From Sclerodactyla briareus (taxonomy: Eukaryota; Echinodermata; Holothuroidea; Dendrochirotida; Sclerodactylidae): a stretch of DNA of 64,000 nt. Each line of letters starts with the position of its first letter. Positions within the stretch are counted from its first letter, which is position 1. This document shows positions 26,301 through 38,300 of this stretch, piece after piece. The position numbers were made by a program, and so were the translations under genes. The stretch covers positions 124,001 through 188,000 of the forward strand of contig JAODTK010003599.1 in NCBI GenBank assembly GCA_026419785.1, given 5' to 3'. The notes under the pieces are model-generated. The model ran no database searches. It saw only the letters and a list, made by a program, of their open reading frames with translations, and was not told where the DNA came from.

Positions 26301-29300
26301 TAAGTTGGCAATTTGCAAATTAGGCAACATTGGATGACGTCATATGTACCAATGTAAAGAAAATGTATGAAATATGTCTTTTTAGACTATGGGCCATAGA
26401 GCTGAATTGTTGATAAAAATTGACCTTTGTAATCTCGATGGGCACAACGTGGGAAAAGTTGTTTTTCTCATGAGAAAAAGCGTTTCTCCAGAGAATTCCA
26501 CGCGGTCCCGCGTCAGAACGAGCCACAGTGAAGAAGAAATGGGAGTAGAAACATGTAGGAAATATGGAACAATGCCATTTCCATTAAATAAAGGAGAGCT
26601 GTATGTGTGAAGGGTGGTACCAATCGAGGAAGGCTGAATTGAGGTGAAATGTGTGAAAGTGCTCACCACCGAGCAGAATTTTTCTAGTTATGAGGGTAAT
26701 GAAGTCTCCCTCATGTGTGTAGGGGCCGAATTGGTGGCTGGGGTACGGTTTTTGTTTAGGAGCGCCCTCACTTTGATATGACGTGTATAAGTATAGGAAC
26801 GTGCGACGATGTGAATCAGGATAGAAGGGCTTAACAGCTGTATAATTCATATATGTGAATGCATTTTTTCACAGGCGGGGTGGCGCGGGTGGTAATGAAA
26901 GAAAGAGGAGAGGAGAGGGGGGGTGGTATTAGTCGTACAGGCGGTTGGTGGGGTAGGGGGTGTCGGACAGGGAATAGTGCGTCGGGGGATTGTGTGGTTT
27001 GAAAAGAGCATGCGTGCATCATCTTTGTCGATCAGGTATTGGAATTAGGATAGAACAAATCTCACGTACTTTGTTTGCCACCCTACCACATAGACGTCCG
27101 TTACGCATGGAGCGCACCGTTCCTCAGTTCAACTTCACCGATGAACAGCGGCTCTTTATTCATGTTGGTCCATTTGTCGGGGTTCTTCGAGGAGATCCAC
27201 AGGCCGACCACCAGTACTGTAGGTTGGAGGGAGCCATGCTGGTAGGTACTGACGCAGTCGGACTTCCTCGAGGATTGCGAGGTTTCCCCAGGTCGCTGGA
27301 AGAGTCTATCTCTCATGCGGTGATGGTCATCTGCCCGGGGCTTTCGATGGAGATCCCACAGGTGACGCCATTGATGACTTGATGACATAGCTCTCATATG
27401 CTCACCCAGCTCAGTGGCGGGGATTTCGCGACCCGTTTCACTCGGCTGTAGGGCTTGGAGGGAGCCCAATGCTATAGGAACTAAACGAAGAATATTGACT
27501 CGCCATTGTGGAATATGCGTGTGTTCTCCGCAGTCAGATGGAAGGGTCTATCTTCATTCTGATGGTTCAACTGCCGGGGTTCTTCGATGAGAGCCACAGG
27601 CCGACCCATCGCTGAGCAACATGCTGGATGGAGCCATGCTAGGAGGTACCGGTAAGGAGCAGATCCGTGCCTGATTGCAATCTGATATGTGCAATGTTAG
27701 GGAAAGGAAAAATATTGAAGAGTCGCTACGTATCTACGACCTATTCTATTTTTGTGAAAGAAACGGCACTGTCGGTACACGAAAGTTGAATCCATTGGAG
27801 TGCTAGGGATTCTTTTTCAGTGGCGGCGCTGAGAGGGGGGTGGGCTGGAATATTTTGTAAGGTAGGGTGAAAATTTAAAGTCTGTGTAACACTGTAATGC
27901 CCACACCAGACAAAGGAACCTGTTGGAGTCAAGCACATCATTCACGATTTATAAAGTCTCCATAACAATCATGGCGTCCACCGCCGTCAACAGAAAATGG
28001 GACTTCAAATGGGGCAAAGCGTGTTTGTTAAATGTCACCTCCGACGTTATGAACGCTTTCCGTTGATATGGCAGGCGGATTTATGCTGTGAAGGAGTTTG
28101 TTTGAGGGGGGGGGGGGGGGGGGGGGTTACGGGCAGTAGAACCAGTGGCGTATGCTCGTAGGAAAGCAATTTAGAGGGGGGGGGAAATTTGATGACGGAT
28201 CTGGGGGAAGGGGGTTCTAATCGGAGGGGGGTCCCCCTCCCGATTCATTTTTTTTTTTTTTTTTGCATTTTCTGGGGACCTTAGATGCAATTGGTGCAAT
28301 ATAGCACTCAAAACACTCACTTCATTCAGATATGAATATGGGGCATTTCCACATGGGGTCCGGATATCTTGAATCTGTGCTTTCTCTGCCAAATCGAAAT
28401 CAAGGGCAAGTAAGATGTACATCTAAATCTCTTTTCAGAGGAGACGACAAGCCCCTCTCTCCCGCTTGGCCTTAATGCAATCTGAATGCTTATTTCACTC
28501 CAAAACAGTCATTCTTTCCCAGAAATAATGTTACATTTTCAGTCATTAGAGGCCGACTTTGCTACTTTCAAATTGTTACTGAAGCTCCATGGGCAGTAGT
28601 AGGCTCTTCCTTGGGAGTGGTTTATTCTACCTAACAGCGGACCCCAAACATTTTTTTTATTTTTGAATTGTGCAGGGCTAAGAAGGGGGCGGGAGCTTCA
28701 TCCTCGTATGCCACGTCTTCAGGACAATCCAGGACGCTATTTGTGTATTTTAGCCAAGCAGACAGAAAAAAAAAATGCACTAGCCTATTGTAAAAAAAAA
28801 AGGCTCAGGGTCAAATGCAGATTTTTATAAGCTATTTCCGCGTTGGGCGACGTGAATCTGATCCCTTCCCTACGCTCTAATCTTAACAATATAGAGCACT
28901 TGATTGATAGAAATACAGAATTAAGCCAAATCACAGCGGTCGTCTCAATAGCGTGTTAAAATCATGGACGAAAAATTATATGATTGCGCGGACGGGAAAC
29001 AGGGTGGCGCCAGGATTTCCACGACGGGGGGGGGTCGGTTCCCGACGGGGGGTCCAGGTTGCCCGGCTCACCGGACCCCCTAGGTAAAAACCTGCATTGT
29101 TGACGTTTTTAAACAATTAACCGTTTTTTTTTTTTTCACAGAAAAAAAAACACATATAGAGGGCAATGTTTACTCTCAGTGCATCCCACTCAATAGTTGT
29201 GAATAGATAGAGAATAGGGGGGGGGGTCAGGTGATCCCGATAACTGCACAGAAATGCATGGGCGCTGGGAGTATTTGCGTTGGTGAGAATGAGAGCACAC

Positions 29301-32300
29301 CACTTAACACAAACGCAAAACAGTGGTAGGCGGCAGAACGATCATCCTCCCCAACAGGAAATTGTAAACATGAAATCTCTTTGCCGGACATTTCGAAGAT
29401 ATCCTTAAGGCTATGTATCCTATACAAATGCCACGATTGTATAGTCTGCTGGGAGATGGGAGGATGGATAACGCTGCTCTTAAAACTTGAGCGAGGAACC
29501 GGAATATCGTAAAACTATATTAGGCGGCAAATTTAGGCTTTAATATAGGAATTTTCGTATAAAGAAGGTTTGGAAATACTATACTGTGGGGCAGGCAATA
29601 GGCCGCGTCTGGGGTGCGGTAAATTTTGCGTACCAATCGGGCTCCCTTGACGTGATGGAAAAAATTCCCCGACGGGGCAAGGCTTCCCCGACGGGGGGGG
29701 TGTGGCCCATCTCCCTCCCGTTGGCGCCACCCTTGGCGCGAGCTGCGTGCGAATTTTTCACATTCTCTGGATTGGAAGGAAAAGTGATATTGACACAAAG
29801 GAAATTCAAGCAAAAAAATCTGTGAGTCTATGAATCTGAAAGTGGGAAATAACATGAATGACGAATGGCTGGTTTGAAATCAAAAAAGGGTTTTCAGACT
29901 CGAGGAGTGGGGGGGTGGTGGAATGTATACCTCCTCCCCCACATTCATCTGAGGGGGTGGACGCCCCTGCACTCCGGGTCCTACGCCCTTGGTCGCACCG
30001 CGCCTGATGAATGGTTTAAGGGCAAAAGAACACCGGACGCTACGTTGATTTGGTGATTCGGTTGATTTGGACTTGATTTGGCAAACGTTGAGCAGTTTAA
30101 ATATGTTAAGCAATAAGCAATAATCTGCCAAACGTTTCAGCAGGTTACATATGTTAGCAATAAGCACTAATCTGTAGGCTCTGCAGTCCCCGGAGGCGAG
30201 AAGATGCAACTAAGTGATTCGGTGCATTGCTAATTGTTCTGTTGGGGTTATAACTCTATTTCTTCGATTCGAAGAGTTCGGTAAATGTATTAGATGAACA
30301 AGTTGGAAATGTGAGTAAAAGCTGTTAAGATGGAGTGGGCAGGGATGTAGTCGAGCGTCTCGGTCTCGAATATTTCCAAATAAACTGGTTCGGTCCTCAA
30401 CTTTCGAGGACTAGACTGCCATACCTTTACAGTCGTAACGTGGCGTCCCACGGGGGAGGGGGTGGGGGTCAGAACCCATGACCCAAGTGGACCAATATTT
30501 TTACAAAAACTGATTTTTGCAGTAGGTTTTGCAGTGCTGTTAAAATATATTGCAGCAGCAGGCATCTAGGGGCCCATAAATGTGACTATTTGCCATCAGG
30601 GGGTGGGGCAATTTGTGAGGGCGCACTTCCCTGGTGTTCCAACCTCCAACCCCCCCCCCTCCCCCCCCCCCCCCCCCCCCCCCTCCAAGACAAATTCTTC
30701 TCGGTTGGCGCCTGCTACAGTCAGTTGTATAGACTTAAGATCTAAAATCCATGTTGTTTCGGCTGGGTCAAGAGACAAAAATTTTCCAAAAAGATTTTTT
30801 GACATTGCAACACAGGCGACCCATAGCTGGAATACTAAGCTCAAGGTGAGTGCAATTGCTAAGTGAACTTCTCCTGGCTAAGCAGCTCATCAAAGGAAGT
30901 TCAATTTAGAGTTGTAAGGTTAGTCAATGGGCCGGCTAAGTTTGGGGAGGGTCCGTTGCAAATTCAGCCACTGTAGAATGTTGTGAACTGTGCTCGAGGG
31001 CACTGGACTAGTTGATCGCGATGGCCTATGCCGATGTCTAAATTCGAAGATGTAGGAAGAGGTTCATTTCAGGAGTGACAAACGTAAAAACGCCTTTAGG
31101 GGAGAACAATTTTGTAAAAAGTCAAAAACTAATTAGACAGCAAAGCAAATGCGCCGAAGCGCGGCGGAAAATTTTCGCACTTTAACTCGAGCATTCAATG
31201 AAAAACATTGGGCGTTTTAGGACTAAGCCATATGTGCTAGTGCCTAAACGTGGGGGGGAGGGCATTACCCCCCTTCGAAATGTGGGGGCGCGTTCCACCG
31301 TCCCTCCTGGATTGACGCCCACGCGTAATTTTAGTGTCTTCCCCCATCGGGGGGAGAATAGACATCCCGATGGGGGGCTGAAGCCCAATGGCGCCACACC
31401 CTGTATGTAAGTAATACACAGCCATGAGAAAACTGAAACCGCTTGTCGGGGGACCAATTTGGCACTTTCAATTGCTGTATATGAAGGAAAATCGATATAT
31501 TTTGCACAAAGTCAGGATCGGAGTTGAGAGAGCTCGACAAAACTGAAGAAAGGAGATTGGGAAAATCTGGAGAAAACTAGAAAAAGTTTCGTACGAGCCG
31601 GGATTTGTACCCGGAATCACTGGATTTAAAAGGATAAACACTTGACCCACTAGGCTTTTCTTATATGCTGAGTTGAGTTACTGAATGTACAGTCAAATCA
31701 ATATAAGACACTTGCTCATCAAGGAATTTGTCAGATTTCGTAGATATTTAGAATAAGTATTCGATGGAAAAATCGGGGTATGACTATGCGTAGAATCCAA
31801 GAGTATTGCTGAAAAGCAAGTTTTGTTGACAGATCAGGTCCCACTCGCCGGGGGAGGACGTTTAAAGGCCTGAATAAACGTGCCGTTTTCGCACACGTAA
31901 GTTCACTGCAGCGTGGAGAGTTCTTCAGTTGTTTTGCGTGGTGAATAAGCGAAATGAAAACAGTGGGACATGAATGCTTCATTCAAAGTATATTTCTTCC
32001 AAGTCAAGGTGATAGGAATCGGATCTGATGTAAATCAGAGCGTATTCCACAGCCCTTCATGGATTCATCAAAAATGGCTTGGAAATGCCGGAATGCGGAG
32101 GTCAATATTTTATGCCCTATTGCTATACCTCGACTAAAAATACCCAACTGTCTGTGGAGTCAGACAGCTGAAGCGGGCGCTCTGATTGGTGGAAAGCTAT
32201 CACATGACCTAGTGTCAGGACTCCTCGTTCGTAGTGATTGTTTGACCAAAAAAGGGCTGTTGTTGCCTCCAATTTTCATTGAACTGTGCCCGGTCCCAGA

Positions 32301-35300
32301 GAGGGCATCCATTTTCGGTGAATATCTGATTTTTTACTCGAGACTATTTTTTCCTGCTCCCCCTCCAGGGGAGAACAAGATGAAGCAGATAAGAGTGAAT
32401 GCCCTATATGTCTATTCCCTCTAGGAATGGTAGATAGACATCATGAAAGGTTGCCAGTTTGCCCAAATCAGCAAATTATATGAAACTGAGGAAGCCAATC
32501 TTCCCACAACCGCCACATGCTATAAACTGGAACAATGTGATATTCGAATGATTTTGTATTCTCTTCAACCATTAAACACAGAGAGTAGTAGTTGATTTGC
32601 TGAATTTTAATTTAATTTCTAACAGCCATAAGAAGTGCCAAGTGTGTAGGCCTATATATACTCTCGGAAGTGCCGCTGAAACATTGCAATCTTCCCTGAC
32701 GTCCCATCAGATGAAAAACGGTGGGATGTGTAGGAGTTCGAAAACGTTTTTTCATATTGGATTAAAAAATTGTGATGGTTTATCAGTGTCATCGGTTCAG
32801 TGGTACATACATCAGCTGTTCATGGATCTTCAGTCAGGTGGGCCTTAATCGTTCTATGGTCTCATATTAACACTTAGAGAACTGTCATTGACCCATTCGT
32901 ACCTGTGGTTAATCACACATTCTTGGTCATGTTTTTCATTAACGGCTTCTGCATATCTGGAAGTGATTTCTGGTCCACAATGCATTGCTGATCTAGGAGA
33001 GGTTGTTAGACCATTAATGTGCATAACCAAGACATCCAGCAAATGATGGGTTTAGTGGTGTTAGTACAGTATCATTGGTTGCTTGGTCCTGAATTAAAGG
33101 ACTCGTCTCCCCTCACTATTTAGCAGGACATTCGGAATGAGTATGAATCATGTTGAGGTTCAAAAATATTTTGCTTCATTCTCTTGTGCTGTTTCTTTTT
33201 TCTGTTAAGGTTGAACTGACCTGCACAAACGCAGTCTGGAGGGGGCTGGCCCAGTTTGGTTAGAGTGCAGTGGAGTATTAGAGGTAAGTAGGATAGCAAG
33301 AGTCCATGGTATCCCTAACTGGTTAACGAATGAACCACACTTCCCTGGTTCCACATTTGAAGTCAACCAGTTATGCGGTTTGAGCTATTGGAATCTGCAT
33401 GTCACTCTATCGACCTACCTACCTACCAACACCACCAACCCACCACCCAATGGACCCGCACAATAGGCCATCATTTCCAAACTGCCTTCGTGGCCCTCAT
33501 GATTTTGAAATTCATCTATATAATTGTATTTTCGGTTCAGTACATTGGTTGCAGTTCGAAGCTGCAACACCAATGGGTGCTCTAGTTTGGACATTCAACA
33601 CAAATGTTCTGCTTTGGGTGATGAATAGGACACCAATGTTGGATTCATCCAAGAGTTCTTCATAGGTGCTATCAAGATCAAGGTTGTGAGTCTGAATGGA
33701 AATATAGGCTTTGATTCTTTTGAATAATACAATTTTCTCAATCAAATTTAGACTATACTGAATACTGTGCCATGAATTGTTGATTGCATATCAAATTGAT
33801 AAATTCTTTCTCCAGCCCTCTTCGACCCCCCGAGCGAGTCTCGAAACCACGAGCTGGAGTTGGAAGATTGAGGCTGTTGCACGAATGTACCAAAGCAGTT
33901 TGTACCTTCAAGAGAAAAGGTTCGTTTGATGAAGCAATATGTGTTTTCTCTGATGATTAAATATCTTGGTTACAGTGTTCGAAAATTCACAGCAACTGTG
34001 AACTAGTTTGATGTATAAGCCACTTGCTGAACTTATTGCTCTGGTATGTAAAACTCATGCTTAGAAAAATGATGGAATTGCATGCCCAATAATCTTGGAG
34101 CACGCAAATGTAATTGTGCCAGTCTTCATTCCTTACAAAGTCAGGGGTAGTATGATGTATGTAGGTATGGTAGTATGTATGTAGTATGTATGTAGTATGT
34201 GTATGATGTATGTATGGGATTGTATGTATGTATGTATGCTATGTATTGTATGTATGATGTATGTATGATGGAGTATGTAGTATGTATGTGTATGTATGGA
34301 TGTATGTATGTATGTAGTATGTATGTAGGTATGTAGTATGTATGTCTGTATGTGGTATGTATGCTGTATGTATGTATGTATGTATGTATGATGTATGGTA
34401 TGTATGTATGGATGTATTGTATGTAGGTATGTATGTATGTAGTATGTATGTAGTATGTATTGGATGTATGTATGTATGTATGTAGTATGTATGTATGTAT
34501 GTATGTATGTGTATGTATGTATTGTTGTAGTAGGTATGTCTGTATGTATGTATGTATGTTATGTATGTATGTATGTATGGTATGTATGTAGTATGTATGT
34601 ATGATGTATGTATGTATGGATGTATGTATGTATGTATGTATGTATGTATGTATGTATGTATGATGTAGTATACTCGACCCACCTGGGTGGATCAAGACCA
34701 CATACTGGGTCGTGGGGTTTCCCCTAATTGTTTTTTTGAGTCATTGTCAAGGGCCGTGGAGGGTAATGTCTGGAAAAAACTTTTGAACATGGATAATTAG
34801 AATGCTCATGAATTCAGCTGAATTATTAGAATGCAGCTCCTTATCAGGGTACACAGGACCCTACTTTGTGTAGATGGGGGTGATTACTGGTGGAAATTGT
34901 AAAAAAGTGATATGTTGGCCAATTTGAGCTTGTGAACACAAAACTTGACCCCACCTGATGGAGCGAGCTCATTACTTGGTATGTGGGTGTCCCCAGGAAC
35001 CAGAAGCCAAAAGGCTTAGTGATTCTTGACTGTTCTGACAAACTAAGTAGACACGAGACAGACAAAGGGGAAGATTGCAAGCTCATTATAGGCAACATAA
35101 CTGACAAATTTCCTGTTGATCCCAAACCACCAATAGGGTTCCTGTCCTTTACTCTTGATAAGAAAGCTACACCACTGATTTCAAGTTCAGACTTTGACCT
35201 ATGGCAACCTCAGATGACCTCTGACCTGATCCCAAAACAATAGGTTCATGTGCTCATCGTGGGGAAAAAAACACACATACCGAGTATGAGCTTAATCCAT

Positions 35301-38300
35301 CAGGCAGGGTGAGTATCGGTCTTACAAGCCATAAATTAGCCGAAATATTGATTTGCCGGATATTCTATTTTTGACCAAAAAATTCATCCCGACCTATACC
35401 AAAAACAATAGGGTTCCTGTTACTCCCTAAGAAAGCTACACACCCAATGTCAACTGATCAGACTAAATATTCTGGACTTATCGTGTTTACAAGGTTTTCA
35501 GAATTTGACCTCTGGTGACCCTCAGATGACCTTGACCTGACCCAAATCAAAGGTGTGGTCATGTACTCATCATGGGGTGGAACACACATACCAAATACGA
35601 GCACTGACCTTACTCAGACCTATACAAGTGTTATCGTGTTTACAAGCTGGGATCACACACACACACACACACACACACAACACACCCACATGACGTGACT
35701 GCAAGATCCCTAACTGTCAAGGAATCAATAAGTACATGAACTCTATTTCGTGGGGCCAGTCCCAAGTTGTTCCAGGTATGTTAAACGTCAAACAGAGATT
35801 GCTTGATCAGGTTGGATCGTTCTAGGAATCACTACGCCTTTCAGCTTTCTGGTCATACTTGTTAATGCAGGGGCCTGATGAACATTATGTACTCATTATA
35901 ACTGAGGAGGAGCCTACACATAGTCCATGGTTACCATCTCATGGTTCGTTAATATGCCTGGTAGAATTATGTAAATGCTTCAATTTTGCGGCAAGGCCAT
36001 AACCACTCTTACTCTCAAGAAATTGTATTTCATGTCGAACATTACTAGAATACCGTATAGAATAACTTAATAGAAAAGATTAGGGGATTTCTGTCCGTGT
36101 GTATTGAAGGAGTGTTCACAGGGATAGTTTCGTTAACACTGTTAGACACTCAAAGTCGAAATTTGTATACAGGAGAAACTGTGAATATTCACATTGAAAT
36201 GTCACCAACCCTTTCTATTTTTTGCTGTGTCGGAACATATTTTGAATCCGTCACTTTCCGAGAGTCGTTGAGGATGATCACTTACCTTTCTCCTCAGCCA
36301 TGACTAAGATTCAACGGTTCATTTCCCCTCTTACTCTATTCTAGGGTTTCCGTGAGTGTGCGCATTGAGAAGAGGTCTTCTCATGGGTCAGAAGGTCACT
36401 GGTATCCTGATCGACTTCAGGACGGCCAGCACCACATGGTGGATTCTACGATTATTGCGTTCAAGTTGGCGCTGAGGGCGCTCTTCCAAAAAGGTAATAA
36501 AGAACTAAGGAAGTGGGCTATTAGGCTGAGTGCAAAGGGAGGTCAGCTGATCAGCAAATATCGGGCTAGGGTGGGGGGGCACTGAAACGATGGCTGGCTC
36601 TGATTGAATCAGTCAACTCCTACTTATGTATGTTGTATTGTGCTGTCGCAGCAAAAGAAAACATTATGCCTGAAATATATATTTGGAATACTGCCTAAGG
36701 GGGCCATGTTAGGATCGGCACGTATTCGGATTAACTTTAGGCCTAACTTTATTGATTATAACGCGCATACAGTACGCAGTAGGATAAGGTCGCCATACTA
36801 GAGGGTGCTGTTGCTACGTGCCTTTTGGGCTTCTAATATCATCAGAATTTCAGTACCATGCAATAATAATATCATACCCCCCTACATAGTGATTATACAC
36901 CATTCTACAGCCCCAGCTATCCATTTTTGCCAAACTCTATGCTGATTGGTTGACTGGGTAGCTGTAGTCATCCATTGTTCTCGTAAGGAAGAACAGTCAG
37001 ACGGTCGATTAACTCAAAGATCATGTAGTTACTTTTTATTAATATGCTTAGTAAAGCGCGGTTTTGACATGCTGATCAAAGCGCTCACAGATAGTACCCC
37101 CGATCATTAGGACAGTCACACCTTTACATTTTTATATGTACGCACCTCTTTTGTGTCACTCCTGACACATCTTCCAGGCAACCACTTCATCGTGTCCTCC
37201 AAGGGACTTCCCAATAGGGTTGTCACATATGACCACGCCTACTAATTACAAAGTCACTTCACAAGGTCCCCCTTTTTACACGTGGCTAACGTGAGATGTT
37301 GAGGAGACATGCCTTGTCTTAGGCATACAGGGAAAGCCTGCGGGCTTTGTGGGATCGGACTCACGATCTTCGTTCACAAGCTGAATTCTGACGACGAGTA
37401 TCTGCCTCCTATTGCGTGAGTAATGATGAAACTAACAACAACTTTTGTGCTAGGTGTGCAGAGATTATTCAGAGGTTACGTATCTTGGTGGATCTCTTGT
37501 TCTTTCAGTGGGGATTGCGTAGAAGGGGGATGGAGTTGCAATTACCTAAACGTTTATTGTATAGAGTTTGGTTCAAATCCAGCAAAATAATGAAGAGGTG
37601 AATTTTGAGTCCACTTTTTTTTTGTCTCCGATAAAGTCCTCACAAGTAATGCTTTATCCCTCAATGAGTTGTTCCCAATCTAGGCTAAGACAGGGTGCAC
37701 TGTCAGCAATATTAGTCCTCTGTGTGTTTGCATGCTTGCACAGCAGGCGGTCACGTCATTTCTGGTCAGGCAAACTGCAGTGAAGAGGGCCTCGTAAACG
37801 AAGAAGGATGTTTGTGAAGTCATATCTCTGACAGTGGGGGTTCTGTGGTTAACCCTTTGAGGCTGGAAGTGCTTCAATATGCAGTTGAAGGGACACCCCG
37901 GCCTCTCAGAAAATAAGCTAAAGTTTAAGTTCGTTATGTGTGTTTGTGTTTCCATGATGGCTGTTTGATGCGGCAGTAGGTTAATGTGTGTGCTGTAGTA
38001 TGTAGTATGTGAAGTTGATATGTTAGGCACTCAGCAGTGAGGTCACAATATGGAAGAAGCTACTGCAGAAACTGCCGTCTAACACTAACAACGGGTTAAG
38101 ACAACCGGTTCTGTATCTGCGACTACACGTTCTAAGACTAACCACAACATATTTGAGCAGAACATTGCAAAAATAACGATTTTGCTTGAACCATCCAGAA
38201 TGCTGAGACTTGCCCTATTGCCTAGCTGAGGACCTTTCTACTGAAACAGTGAAGGGTAGCACCCGCAGCCCAAAAATGGGCGAAGTTGACTGGTTGCTAA

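Larger units (their letters stand above)
26380..32405. mobile_element. About 6.0-kb insertion in a GFM1 intron, possible transposon
   Basis: The insertion splits a dispersed repeat whose unsplit copy is at 8985-9405. The 8-bp word ATATGTCT lies at both borders (26372-26379 and 32406-32413), as expected for a target-site duplication. Near the ends, TGGGCCAT (about 26389) and the inverted TAGGGCAT (RC of about 32398-32405) could be short terminal inverted repeats, but the match is weak. Inside are a GC-rich segment with three repeated modules (27160-27650), many poly-G/C runs, GC-palindromic repeats and a tRNA-like segment (31588-31660). No transposase or polymerase was recognised, so it may be non-autonomous, decayed or composite. 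Confidence 0.55.

Noticed and set aside
31588-31660. Functional tRNA gene
   Set aside because: The T-arm is good but the acceptor stem does not pair. A SINE remnant is more likely.
34141-34701. 186-codon minus-strand frame rich in Tyr, His, Thr and Ile
   Set aside because: It is a translation of the (GTAT)n microsatellite. Several overlapping frames exist for the same reason.
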